Source: Zobellia uliginosa
GTDB taxonomy: Bacteria > Bacteroidota > Bacteroidia > Flavobacteriales > Flavobacteriaceae
Direction: 5' to 3'
Length of the DNA: 64,000 nt
Assembly: GCF_018860745.1 (NCBI RefSeq)
Contig: NZ_JAHKPY010000003.1
Location: 632,062 to 696,061 of the forward strand
Part shown: piece by piece, positions 53,192 to 62,317 of the stretch
Layout: each line of letters begins with the position of its first letter
How positions within the stretch are numbered: the first letter of the stretch is position 1
Made by a program: the position numbers and the translations under genes
The notes under the pieces: generated by a model
What the model was told of the DNA's origin: nothing
Databases searched by the model: none
What the model saw: only the letters and a program-made list of their open reading frames with translations

Positions 53192-55600
53192 ATGATAAAA
53201 AAAAGAATTAAAAAGCTGGCTGGGCAAAGGTTAAAGGCCTTTTTCAGCCTGTTGCTATTGCTCATAAGCGCTTATAGTATGGCGCAGGAAAACTACACCG
53301 TAAGCGGAAAAATAACAGATCAACTTAACGGCGAAACCCTATTTGGTGCATCCGTATTTTTGGAAGAGACAACAATAGGAGTAGTTACCAATGAATACGG
53401 ATTTTATTCCATTACAGCTCCGGAAGGCAACTATCGCCTACATATTTCTTACATGGGGTATTCAGACAAATACCAAGCGGTTACATTGGATAAAAACCAG
53501 CAGTTCGATTTTGAAATTTCGGAAGCCTCAACCGAGCTGGAAGAGGTGGTGGTTAGCGCAGATGAACCGGAAAGAGCTGTTTTGCGAAAACCGGAAATGA
53601 GTGTCGCTAAAATGAATATAGCAACCGTAAAGCAAATGCCCGTTGTTTTGGGAGAGGTAGATATTTTAAAGTCGTTACAAATGCTTCCTGGGGTAACCAA
53701 TAATGGAGAAGGTACCGGTGGATTTCATGTACGAGGTGGTGCGGGTGACCAGAACTTGGTTTTATTGGATGAGGCAATAATTTACAATACTTCGCACATG
53801 TTCGGATTCTTTTCTGTGTTCAATGCAGATGCTATTAAGGATGTAAAATTATACAAAGGGGGAATTCCTGCCAGATATGGTGGTAGAGTTTCTTCCGTGC
53901 TGGATGTTCGTCAAAAAGATGGTAATAGTAAGCAATTTGCTGCAACAGGAGGAATAGGTATAATATCTAGTCGTCTTGCCTTAGAAGGTCCGTTGTTCAA
54001 TGATAAAGGTTCTTTTTTAATAGCGGGTAGACGCTCATATGCCGATATATTGTTAAAAGCTGCAGGTGAGGACAACAGTGTCAGCTTTTATGACTTAAAT
54101 TTAAAAACGAATTACAAAATAAATACGAACAACAGACTATATCTCTCTGGTTATTTTGGAAGGGATTCTTTTGAGCTAGGAGAGAATTTTGAAAGTAGTT
54201 ATGGTAATTCAACAGGGAATTTGCGTTGGAACCATATTTTTAACGACCGGCTTTTTTCGAACCTTTCAGCAGTCTATAGTAAGTATGATTATGATCTAGG
54301 AATTACTACTGCAGAGTTTGATTGGGTTTCTTCCATCACAAATTATAACCTGAAGTATGATTTTAAATATTATTTGAGTGATAAGTTTAAACTAGATTTT
54401 GGGGCAAGTGGTATTTATTATGATTTTGATCCAGGGAAAATCAGTCCAACTTCAGAAACTTCAGCGGTAAATCCATTTACATTAGATAGTAAAAAAGCAA
54501 TAGAAAGCGGAGTCTATATTAATGCGGAACATAAACTTACCGATAAGTTAACCGCCCAATACGGGTTGCGTTATAGCGGATTTACAAGACTTGGTGGGCA
54601 GGCAATGGTTGATTATGCCAACGAACAACCTGTAGTCTATAATCCCGCTTTGGATATCTATGAACGAGGAACCGCAATAGGGGAGACCAATTATGAAAAA
54701 GGAGATGCCATAGAAAAATTCGGAAATTTTGAACCTAGAGCATCTCTGGCGTATGTTTTAAATGACAACTCCTCCTTAAAAGCAGGTTTTTCGCGAGTTG
54801 CTCAATATATTCATTTGCTATCTAATACTTCTTCTGCTACACCATTGGATGTTTGGGCCCCAAGCGGCCAGTTTATAAAACCACAATTATCCAATCAATA
54901 TGCATTAGGATACTTCAGGAATTTTAAGGATAAAGTGTATTCTATGGAGGCCGAAGTCTATTTTAAAAACACAGATAATAGAATCGATTATATTGATGGG
55001 TCTGATCTAATAGGGCAAAATACCATAGAAACCGAAATCTTAACAGGGGAATCAAGAGCGTATGGTCTTGAACTCTTATTACGAAAAAATGAAGGCGACT
55101 TCACGGGGTGGATTGCATACACTTTGTCAAAATCAGAACAACGAACTCCAGGTGGTATTGCCGGTGGATTGGGAATAAACGATGGGGATTGGTATAACAC
55201 CCCTTATGATAGAACCCATGATATTTCTATTTCTGGGGCTTATAAGTTGAATGATAAATTAAGTTTTGGTGCCAATCTCGTATTTCAGACCGGTAGGCCG
55301 GTAACCTACCCAAATGGGCAGTATGAATATGAGGGTATTTCTGTGGCTAGTTATGCGGATAGAAATTCTGATCGTTTACCGTCTTATCACCGCTTAGATT
55401 TGTCGGTTAATTACAAACCGAATCGTAAACCGGAAAAACGTTTTAAAGGGGAGTGGGTTTTAGGTATCTATAACGCCTATAATCGTAAAAATGCCGCATC
55501 TATTTCCTTTGGTCAAAATTTAGAGACTGGAGCGAATGAAGCCACCAGAACGGCTATTTTTGGCATCGTTCCTTCGATAACTTATAATTTTAAATTTTAG
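53192..55600 (+). CDS. TonB-dependent outer-membrane receptor with carboxypeptidase-like N-terminal domain
   Basis: I start at ATG 53192 (802 residues), which gives a signal peptide (LKAFFSLLLLLISAYSMAQ). A start at 53111 would lie upstream of the predicted promoter. After the signal comes a carboxypeptidase-regulatory-like domain (VSGKITDQLNGETLFGASVF, to about residue 110). The TonB plug follows (LKSLQMLPGVTNNGEGTGGF, HVRGGAGDQNLVLLDEAIIY), then a 22-strand barrel ending in SITYNFKF. No STN signalling domain is present. It belongs with the DUF4249 lipoprotein four bases downstream. The substrate is unknown. Confidence 0.92.
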   Translation: MIKKRIKKLAGQRLKAFFSLLLLLISAYSMAQENYTVSGKITDQLNGETLFGASVFLEETTIGVVTNEYGFYSITAPEGNYRLHISYMGYSDKYQAVTLDKNQQFDFEISEASTELEEVVVSADEPERAVLRKPEMSVAKMNIATVKQMPVVLGEVDILKSLQMLPGVTNNGEGTGGFHVRGGAGDQNLVLLDEAIIYNTSHMFGFFSVFNADAIKDVKLYKGGIPARYGGRVSSVLDVRQKDGNSKQFAATGGIGIISSRLALEGPLFNDKGSFLIAGRRSYADILLKAAGEDNSVSFYDLNLKTNYKINTNNRLYLSGYFGRDSFELGENFESSYGNSTGNLRWNHIFNDRLFSNLSAVYSKYDYDLGITTAEFDWVSSITNYNLKYDFKYYLSDKFKLDFGASGIYYDFDPGKISPTSETSAVNPFTLDSKKAIESGVYINAEHKLTDKLTAQYGLRYSGFTRLGGQAMVDYANEQPVVYNPALDIYERGTAIGETNYEKGDAIEKFGNFEPRASLAYVLNDNSSLKAGFSRVAQYIHLLSNTSSATPLDVWAPSGQFIKPQLSNQYALGYFRNFKDKVYSMEAEVYFKNTDNRIDYIDGSDLIGQNTIETEILTGESRAYGLELLLRKNEGDFTGWIAYTLSKSEQRTPGGIAGGLGINDGDWYNTPYDRTHDISISGAYKLNDKLSFGANLVFQTGRPVTYPNGQYEYEGISVASYADRNSDRLPSYHRLDLSVNYKPNRKPEKRFKGEWVLGIYNAYNRKNAASISFGQNLETGANEATRTAIFGIVPSITYNFKF

Positions 55601-55604
55601 AAAC

Positions 55605-56450
55605 ATGCACAACTATATAAAAATCACCGTATTAATTTTAATGACATCAATTACGTCTTGTACTGATGTTATTGACGTAGAGGTTCAAGAAGATACTACC
55701 CGGTTAGTTATTCAAGCCTCCTTGGATTGGGAAAAAGGAACTGCAGGAAATGAACAGTTTGTAAAATTGAGTACATCTACCAATTTTTTTGAAACTTCCA
55801 GTAGTACAGCTATTACTGGTGCATCTGTTTCAGTAATTAATGACACGAGTGGCGATGAATTTGTTTTTGCAGACCAAAATAACGGTATGTATGCCACTTC
55901 TGATTTCGTACCGGTTCTGAATCAGTCCTACACATTGGAAATTGTTTATAATGGTGAAACCTACACGGCAAAAGAAACATTAACGCCAGTTACTGATATC
56001 ACGGATTTGTATCAAGGACGTGAAGATGGTTTTGATGACGAAGAGCTAGAATTACATGTGGAATTTACAGACCCTGAAGATGAAGAGAATTATTACCTAT
56101 TTAGATTTCAGAAGGAAGGCGATTTATTGCCAGAATTTGAGGTGGGTGATGATGAGTTTATTAATGGTAATGAAATAGATACTTGGTATGAAACTGAAGA
56201 AGATGAAGATACAGATAAAATAGAAGCGATTCAGCCAGGTGATGTCGTTACGGTAGAGATGTACGGTGTGTCAGAAGCATACTATAATTATATGGATATC
56301 TTGATAGACCAAATAGGTGGAGTAGGTATTTTTTCTGCAACCCCCGTAGCGGTAAAAGGAAACTGCATCAACTTAACAAATCCTGATAATTATGCCCATG
56401 GTTATTTTAGAGTGACGCAAGTAGTGAAAGGGAGTTATACTTTTGAGTGA
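55605..56450 (+). CDS. DUF4249 lipoprotein, partner of the TonB receptor
   Basis: A type II signal ends in a lipobox (residues 14-19, TSITSC), so the mature protein starts CTDVIDVEVQEDTTRLVIQA, the DUF4249 signature. Beta-rich domains and an acidic patch follow (EVGDDEFINGNEIDTWYETE). Such lipoproteins are regularly encoded beside TonB receptors in Bacteroidota and probably sit on the cell surface. Length 281 is somewhat short for the family. It starts four bases after the receptor, so they are one operon. Confidence 0.88.
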   Translation: MHNYIKITVLILMTSITSCTDVIDVEVQEDTTRLVIQASLDWEKGTAGNEQFVKLSTSTNFFETSSSTAITGASVSVINDTSGDEFVFADQNNGMYATSDFVPVLNQSYTLEIVYNGETYTAKETLTPVTDITDLYQGREDGFDDEELELHVEFTDPEDEENYYLFRFQKEGDLLPEFEVGDDEFINGNEIDTWYETEEDEDTDKIEAIQPGDVVTVEMYGVSEAYYNYMDILIDQIGGVGIFSATPVAVKGNCINLTNPDNYAHGYFRVTQVVKGSYTFE

Positions 56451-56456
56451 TTTGGG

Positions 56457-56666
56457 TTGGTATTGAGTAGTTGGTATGGAGTAGTTGGTATGGAGTGTAG
56501 AGAAGAAAGTATTGGGTAGTTGTTTACAGTTTTAAAAGTTGGTATTGACGGATAATTAAAATAAAAAAAGCTTAGGTAAAGCATTTTTATGATGGGATTT
56601 TTTTTTCTTCTACTAACTACTAACTACTAACTACTAACTAATAACTCTCACCACTAACTACTAACT
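56457..56666 (+). repeat. Two-copy intergenic element, copy 2
   Basis: It opens with a 14-base tandem repeat (TTGGTATTGAGTAG at 56457-56470, TTGGTATGGAGTAG at 56471-56484, then a partial copy). The A-flanked hairpin GCTTAGGTAAAGC (56570-56582) with a T run comes next, then a 29-base spacer. Four perfect ACTAACT copies (56612-56639), a degenerate stretch and two more copies (56653-56666) end next to the stop codon of the convergent DUF1853 gene. The order and spacing match copy 1 in the his operon. Confidence 0.8.
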
Positions 56667-56667
56667 C

Positions 56668-57474
56668 TCACCACCAAACCACGAAAAACTTTTCGAACTC
56701 GGTATCGGATTTTTTCATCCAGAGCATAGGTGCATTTTCATTTAGGTTGCGCAAGTTTACTTCCATTAAGGTTTCAAAATGAGATGACCAACGTACTTTT
56801 TTATGGGGTTCAATTACCCATTCAGATTTGCTAGGAATGTAGTATTTATGAGGCTTAAATGCATTCTTTTCAAATTCATTGAACCTTAACCAATAGCCGT
56901 ATATACATTCTTTGTTTAATGGGGTAATGTCCACTGTATTATTTGAGAAAGGCGTATAGAGTTGTGCCTTAAAACACGCCTGGTGCTCAATCTCTCCATG
57001 GTTTATTCCTGTTTCAGATAATGTTCTAATCCCACTTTCGGAATGTAAAAGAGCAAATTGTTTGTCTTTTATTTTTTCCATTTTCGTAAAGAACATATCT
57101 CTACGATTCGGCCCAATTAATCGGTGGATGGGTTCTGAAATCGTGGGGTCTATAATATAGAATTTATAGGTCAGTTCCACGTGAATCAGTTTTTTTGTCT
57201 CTCTGTTTTTAAGGATGAAATCGATTTCGCCAATGGTACGTTTTTCATCTTTTACAGGTTGGTTACTTAGGACCAGGTCATAGGTGCTGTTTCGTATTAA
57301 AAGTTGAGTAAATACATGTTCCATTTGATGACCTAAACGCAATTTTTTTAAAATGGGCTTTGGAAGAAATCTGTTCATTTTCAATTCTGGAAAAACAAAT
57401 TGCTCTATCCCAAATTTCTCACCCGTCCACAAGACTGGCGTATTTAAAAATCCTAAACATTGTTCTTTTATCAT
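56668..57474 (-). CDS. DUF1853 family protein, PD-(D/E)XK nuclease-like
   Basis: The 268-residue protein matches DUF1853 by its layout: LGHQMEHVFTQLLI, then KRTIGEIDFILKNRETKKLI, then HVELTYKFYI and IGPNRRDMFFTKMEKIKDKQ. The GEIDF...HVELTYK segment (about residues 96-123) has the Asp and Glu-x-Lys pattern of a PD-(D/E)XK fold. The function of DUF1853 is not known. There is no signal peptide. It stands alone, flanked by the repeat element and a divergent GH109-like gene. Confidence 0.75.
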   Translation of the reverse strand: MIKEQCLGFLNTPVLWTGEKFGIEQFVFPELKMNRFLPKPILKKLRLGHQMEHVFTQLLIRNSTYDLVLSNQPVKDEKRTIGEIDFILKNRETKKLIHVELTYKFYIIDPTISEPIHRLIGPNRRDMFFTKMEKIKDKQFALLHSESGIRTLSETGINHGEIEHQACFKAQLYTPFSNNTVDITPLNKECIYGYWLRFNEFEKNAFKPHKYYIPSKSEWVIEPHKKVRWSSHFETLMEVNLRNLNENAPMLWMKKSDTEFEKFFVVWW

Positions 57475-57626
57475 CTTTTACGAAGATATGTTCTCTAAAT
57501 GTGCTGTCAAAAAAATAAACGGCACTTTGTAAGACTTTGTTAGTGACAGCTCCAAAAGGGTTCAGATTAGGTAAAACTTCTTTATATTGTAGTTTCATAT
57601 CTACAACAACTCACAAAAAAAGACAG

Positions 57627-59024
57627 ATGAACTCAAATAGAAGAAATTTTCTAAAAAAAACATCATTGGTGGGAGCGGGCATTGCTCTAACACCAAGTAT
57701 TTCCCAAGCTAATTTTCTAGGATCGGAGCGCCCTTTTTCTTCGCAATACATGGGTGACTTTAAAGCCCCAAAATTAGATAAAGTACGTTTTGCTTTTATT
57801 GGCGTAGGTGAAAGAGGTTCTGGTCATATAGCTCAAATTGCGGCTATAGAAAATACAGAAGTTGTTGCCATCTCCGATCTGTATGAGGACTTAGCCAAAA
57901 AGTCTGCAGATGTATGTAAAGAAGCGGGTAAAGGTCAAAGACATAAAAAGGTAAAGTTATATACCGATGGTGAAAACGATTGGAAAAAAATGCTGGAAAA
58001 AGAAAAGCCAGATGCCGTAATAATAGCTACTCCATGGGGGTTACACGCACCAATGGCCATAGCGGCTATGAACGCAGGGGCGCATGCTTTTGTAGAAGTC
58101 CCAATTGCTTTGTCAGTTAAAGAAATGTGGCAAATTGTAGATGCCTCAGAGAAGACCAAAAAGCACTGTATGATGATGGAAAACGTCAACTATGGTAGAG
58201 ATGAGTTATTGTATTTAAATGTGTGCCGTCAAGGTGCTATTGGAGAATTATTGCATGGTGAAGCCGCTTACATTCATGAATTACGCTTCCAAATGGATCA
58301 AGTAGACCGTGGTACGGGTTCTTGGAGAACTCCACATTATGCAAATAGAAACGGAAACCTTTATCCCACACATGGCCTAGGCCCTGTGGCGCAATATATG
58401 AACGTAGGTAGAACGGATGATAACTTTAAGTTTATAAACTCATTTTCTTCTCCTTCTAAAGGTAGGCATTTGTACGCTGAAAAGAATTTCCCAGCAGACC
58501 ACAAATGGAATAAATTGGATTATAAGGGAGGTGACATCAATACCTCCATCATAAAAACAACTTTAGGTAGGACCATTATGGTACAATGGGATGAAACGAG
58601 TCCACGGCCGTACACACGCCACAACATGATTCAAGGCACAAAAGGCACTTTGGCGGGATTCCCAACTCGTGTAGCCATAGAAGGTGGTGTTGAAGGTGCA
58701 ACTGACGATCACCACCATTGGGCAGAGGGTGATGGATTGGCAAAAATATATGAGAAATATGAACACCCATTATACAAAAGAGTAGGAGAATTAGCAACAA
58801 AAATGGGCGGTCATGGTGGCATGGATTTTATGATGCTATTTCGTATTGTAGAATGCTTAAGAAACGGAGAACCTTTGGATCAAAATGTATACGAAGGTTG
58901 TCTTTGGAGTGCAGTTGCGCCTTTAAGTGAAGCTTCCGTAGCAAGTAATGGCGCTCCACAAGAATTTCCGGATTTTACCCGCGGCGCTTGGAAAACTACA
59001 GCGCCTCTTGGTATTATAAGTTAA
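57627..59024 (+). CDS. Gfo/Idh/MocA-family protein, glycoside hydrolase family 109-like
   Basis: I start at ATG 57627 (465 residues), giving a Tat signal (NSNRRNFLKKTSLVGAGIAL). The Rossmann domain has FAFIGVGERGSGHI-like FAFIGVGERGSGH, then AVVAISDLYEDL and KPDAVIIATPWGLHAPMA. The MMMENVNYGRDELLYLNVCR and NLYPTHGLGPVAQYMNVG segments and the late NMIQGTKGTLAGFPTRVAIE match NAD-dependent alpha-N-acetylgalactosaminidases (GH109). Activity on that sugar is an inference from the family; other oxidoreductase roles are possible. A terminator follows. Confidence 0.88.
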   Translation: MNSNRRNFLKKTSLVGAGIALTPSISQANFLGSERPFSSQYMGDFKAPKLDKVRFAFIGVGERGSGHIAQIAAIENTEVVAISDLYEDLAKKSADVCKEAGKGQRHKKVKLYTDGENDWKKMLEKEKPDAVIIATPWGLHAPMAIAAMNAGAHAFVEVPIALSVKEMWQIVDASEKTKKHCMMMENVNYGRDELLYLNVCRQGAIGELLHGEAAYIHELRFQMDQVDRGTGSWRTPHYANRNGNLYPTHGLGPVAQYMNVGRTDDNFKFINSFSSPSKGRHLYAEKNFPADHKWNKLDYKGGDINTSIIKTTLGRTIMVQWDETSPRPYTRHNMIQGTKGTLAGFPTRVAIEGGVEGATDDHHHWAEGDGLAKIYEKYEHPLYKRVGELATKMGGHGGMDFMMLFRIVECLRNGEPLDQNVYEGCLWSAVAPLSEASVASNGAPQEFPDFTRGAWKTTAPLGIIS

Positions 59025-59084
59025 AACATTCTTTCTCTTCAAAAATTAGCAAAGTTGCTATACTTTGGACTGACAATAGCCTGC

Positions 59085-59126
59085 AACCGTTAACATTTCC
59101 TAAAAATGGAGGTGTTAACGGTTTTA
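59085..59126 (+). terminator. Hairpin terminator after the GH109-like gene
   Basis: AACCGTTAACA (59085-59095) pairs perfectly with TGTTAACGGTT (59113-59123) and is followed by TTA. The loop is 17 bases. Confidence 0.7.
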
Positions 59127-59143
59127 TTAAGTAATTTTATATA

Positions 59144-60301
59144 ATGGCTATGAACACAAGAAAAGGGTTCCGGTTTTCAACGTATGAAGCACCGGAACAA
59201 ACTCCTTTCGATAAACTTTTTGATATTTTTCAAGAACTCATAACCCATACTTCGGGTGATTTTGACGAGGCCATAGATTGGCTTCGTGAATTGGATAAGG
59301 AGTATGAACTGACGGATGATGAATATACGATTGATGATTTTATTGAGGAGTTAAAGGCAAAAGGATACATTCAGGAAGAATTTGACGATGATGCTGCCGG
59401 TGGAGAAGGAGAAGAGGGCGATGAAAATGGTGGGAAAGGAAATATTTCTATTACTGCTAAAATGGAACGCCTTATTCGCCAACGTGCATTAGATCAGATT
59501 TTTGGTAAAATTAAACGGAGTGGTTCCGGAAATCACAAAACTGGTAAATCTGGACAAGGAGATGAACATACCGGCGATTTGCGAGAATACCGTTATGGTG
59601 ATGGTTTAGAACATATTTCAATGACCGAAAGTCTGAAAAATGCCCAAATCAATCATGGTATGGGCAGCTTCACTTTAAATGAAGATGATTTAGTAGTTGA
59701 GGATACGCAGCATAAAGCACAGATGAGCACCGTTCTGATGATAGATATTAGCCACAGTATGATTCTGTATGGTGAAGATCGCATTACGCCTGCAAAAAAA
59801 GTGGCGATGGCATTGGCAGAGTTGATTACGACTCGCTATCCAAAGGATACTTTGGATATTTTGGTTTTTGGTAACGATGCTTGGCCTATTCCCATAAAGG
59901 ACCTTCCGTACTTAAAGGTAGGGCCATATCATACCAATACGGTAGCTGGACTTCAGTTGGCAATGGATATGCTGCGACGTAAACGGAATACCAATAAGCA
60001 GATTTTTATGATTACTGATGGAAAGCCCAGTTGTTTGAGGCTTCCTGATGGTTCTTATTATAAGAATAGTGTGGGCTTGGATGAATATATAGTGGAGAAA
60101 TGTTATAACATGGCACGGCAGGCTCGGAAATTACATATTCCTATTACCACCTTTATGATTGCACAAGATGCCTATTTAATGCAGTTTATCCGGCATTTTA
60201 CGGAAGCCAACAAAGGCAAGGCATTCTTTACAGGTTTACAAGGTTTGGGTGAAATGATTTTTGAAGATTACGAAACGAATAGGAGAAAGAGATTGAAATA
60301 A
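59144..60301 (+). CDS. VWA-domain protein (CoxE-like), partner of the AAA ATPase
   Basis: The 385-residue protein has a helical, acidic N-terminal half (to about residue 185) with a Gly/Glu-rich spacer (GGEGEEGDENGGKG). The VWA domain follows, with the MIDAS motif in VLMIDISHSMILYG (DxSxS). ELITTRYPKDTLDILVFGND and MITDGKPSC complete the metal site. VWA/MoxR-type AAA pairs act as chaperones for enzyme maturation. The ATP-binding partner lies at 60779 with a small membrane protein between. There are two possible ATG starts two codons apart. Confidence 0.88.
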   Translation: MAMNTRKGFRFSTYEAPEQTPFDKLFDIFQELITHTSGDFDEAIDWLRELDKEYELTDDEYTIDDFIEELKAKGYIQEEFDDDAAGGEGEEGDENGGKGNISITAKMERLIRQRALDQIFGKIKRSGSGNHKTGKSGQGDEHTGDLREYRYGDGLEHISMTESLKNAQINHGMGSFTLNEDDLVVEDTQHKAQMSTVLMIDISHSMILYGEDRITPAKKVAMALAELITTRYPKDTLDILVFGNDAWPIPIKDLPYLKVGPYHTNTVAGLQLAMDMLRRKRNTNKQIFMITDGKPSCLRLPDGSYYKNSVGLDEYIVEKCYNMARQARKLHIPITTFMIAQDAYLMQFIRHFTEANKGKAFFTGLQGLGEMIFEDYETNRRKRLK

Positions 60302-60317
60302 GACGGGGCTAAACGGA

Positions 60318-60767
60318 ATGACAACATATAAAAAACCTTGGTTTAAAAGAAAACGCACTTGGTTTTCGTTGTTTTTCTTGATTTGTATGAGCTTATTTAT
60401 TTCGACCTTACCAAAGGATTTACCTAAAAATGTAGTGTATTTGGCAAGGGCATATTCTGAGCCTGAAGTCACAGAAGGAGCCTTAGCGATCACTAGAAAG
60501 AATTCGAAGATAATTGAACTGTTGGGCAATGTGAAACTTATTGGAACCTTTGATTTGTTAGAAGGTTCAGTAGGATATTCAAAACAAGGAGATACAATAG
60601 CTATAACTGTAAAGTTAAAAGGCGATAAAAAGGAAAAAAAGATTGGTGCTAATATGGATGTATTAGCAGAAAAAGTAAATGGAAGATGGCAATATTTAAA
60701 TATTAAAGTACGAATTAAAAGACCGGAAGATTTAAAACAAACCATTCCTATTTTTGATAAACAATAG
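60318..60767 (+). CDS. Coa1-like membrane-anchored protein
   Basis: The 149-residue protein has one N-terminal membrane helix (about residues 13-32, WFSLFFLICMSLFISTL). A small beta-rich domain follows (AITRKNSKIIELLGNVKLIG, GDTIAITVKLKGDKKEKK, RWQYLNIKVRI). The pattern resembles the cytochrome oxidase assembly factor Coa1 family; function here is unproven. It lies between the VWA and AAA genes with gaps of 16 and 11 bases, so all three are one operon. Confidence 0.7.
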   Translation: MTTYKKPWFKRKRTWFSLFFLICMSLFISTLPKDLPKNVVYLARAYSEPEVTEGALAITRKNSKIIELLGNVKLIGTFDLLEGSVGYSKQGDTIAITVKLKGDKKEKKIGANMDVLAEKVNGRWQYLNIKVRIKRPEDLKQTIPIFDKQ

Positions 60768-60778
60768 TATAGAAACAT

Positions 60779-62248
60779 ATGATTTTGAAACATAAAGAGA
60801 TTACCACATTAAAGGAGTTAAAAGCTGCAGGTTACCAGGGCAAGTCGATAAAAGATGAGTTGCGAGACAATCTCATTCAAAAAATAAAAAAAGGGGAAGA
60901 AACTTTCCCGGGAGTATGGGGTTATGAAGATTCCGTTATTCCAGAGTTGGAGCGCGCTATTTTATCTCGGCATAATATTAATTTACTAGGATTGCGTGGT
61001 CAGGCCAAAACTCGTTTAGCTCACTTAATGGTAGATTTATTAGACGAATACATTCCGGTAGTGGAGGGTTCTGAAATTAATGATGACCCTATGAAACCAA
61101 TGTCTAGATACGCCATGGAACTTATAAAAGAAAAAGGAGATGATACACCAATTTCTTGGTTACATAAAGATGAGCGTTTTGCAGAAAAATTAGCAACACC
61201 GGATGTTACCGTGGCCGATTTGATTGGTGATGTAGATCCAATAAAAGCGGCCAACCTTAAATTGTCTTATGCAGATGATAGGGTAATTCATTTTGGAATG
61301 ATTCCGCGTGCTAACCGTTGTATTTTTGTAATCAATGAACTTCCGGATTTACAAGCTCGGATTCAAGTTTCGCTATTTAATATTTTGGAGGAAGGCGATA
61401 TTCAGATTCGTGGTTTTAAATTGCGTTTACCATTGGATATTCAATTTGTATTCACTGCAAACCCTGAAGATTATACCAACAGGGGAAGTATTGTAACACC
61501 GTTAAAAGATAGAATTGGGTCTCAAATATTAACCCATTATCCAGAGGATATTGAAACGGCAAGAAAAATCACGGAACAAGAAGCGCATCTTGATGCACGC
61601 CAAACGGATGCAGTTTACGTGCCGGATTTGGCAAAAGACTTGTTGGAACAAATCATTTTTGAAGCACGTGACAGTGAGTATGTAGATGCTAAGAGTGGGG
61701 TAAGTGCAAGAACAAGTATTACTGCCTTTGAAAATTTATTGAGTACTGCCGAAAGAAGGGCATTATTGACTGACGCTGATAGTACATTGGTACGGTTGAG
61801 CGATTTCATGGGGGTGGTTCCCGCGATTACCGGTAAAATAGAGCTGGTTTACGAAGGAGAGCAAGAAGGTGCTGATGGTGTTGCCGCAATATTGATTGAT
61901 GATGCCGTAAAAAGTCTGTTTCCTCAATACTTTCCTGCTATAAACAAATTGGAAAGAAAAGATGCTCCATCTCCTTATGATGACTTATTAAGTTGGTTCT
62001 TTCAAGGGGAAGGTTTTGAACTTCTAGATGAGTTTACCGATGAGGAATATAAACGGACTTTAGATAGTATTCCTGAGCTGAGTCAACTGGTAAAAGAACA
62101 TCAACCAGATTTTCCAAAAGAAGATATATACTTTTTAAAGGAATTGGTTTTATGGGGATTGGTATCGCATAAAAAACTAAGCAAAAACAGATTTGCAGAA
62201 GGATATCAATTCAAAGACCTCTATGGTAGCTATATAGACGGTTTGTAA
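60779..62248 (+). CDS. MoxR/magnesium-chelatase-like AAA ATPase
   Basis: The 489-residue protein is a AAA+ ATPase related to ChlI/MoxR. Walker A is LLGLRGQAKTRLAHL (near residues 62-76). The Walker B position reads CIFVINELPDLQARIQ, with Asn-Glu in place of the usual Asp-Glu. Sensor and arginine-finger regions are FVFTANPEDYTNRG and LKDRIGSQ. A long C-terminal extension (from about 380) contains FPQYFPAINKL and a helical end. With the VWA protein upstream it probably remodels or matures a partner enzyme. Confidence 0.9.
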   Translation: MILKHKEITTLKELKAAGYQGKSIKDELRDNLIQKIKKGEETFPGVWGYEDSVIPELERAILSRHNINLLGLRGQAKTRLAHLMVDLLDEYIPVVEGSEINDDPMKPMSRYAMELIKEKGDDTPISWLHKDERFAEKLATPDVTVADLIGDVDPIKAANLKLSYADDRVIHFGMIPRANRCIFVINELPDLQARIQVSLFNILEEGDIQIRGFKLRLPLDIQFVFTANPEDYTNRGSIVTPLKDRIGSQILTHYPEDIETARKITEQEAHLDARQTDAVYVPDLAKDLLEQIIFEARDSEYVDAKSGVSARTSITAFENLLSTAERRALLTDADSTLVRLSDFMGVVPAITGKIELVYEGEQEGADGVAAILIDDAVKSLFPQYFPAINKLERKDAPSPYDDLLSWFFQGEGFELLDEFTDEEYKRTLDSIPELSQLVKEHQPDFPKEDIYFLKELVLWGLVSHKKLSKNRFAEGYQFKDLYGSYIDGL

Positions 62249-62267
62249 AAAAAATGGCATAAAAAGC

Positions 62268-62298
62268 AAAAAGCCCTTTCGTTAGAAAGGGCTTTTTT
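62268..62298 (+). terminator. Strong intrinsic terminator after the AAA ATPase
   Basis: AAAAAGCCCTTTC pairs perfectly with GAAAGGGCTTTTT over 13 bp with loop GTTA and an extended T run. It separates convergent genes and works in both directions. Confidence 0.92.
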
Positions 62299-62317
62299 AA
62301 TATTTGTAGAACTCTAA

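Noticed and set aside
57537-57626. Longer N-terminus for the GH109-like protein
   Set aside because: It would bury the Tat signal that starts at ATG 57627.
60236-60793. A 185-codon open frame antisense to the Coa1-like gene
   Set aside because: It covers the ends of two well-supported plus-strand genes and both short intergenic gaps of an operon; the product has no recognisable features.
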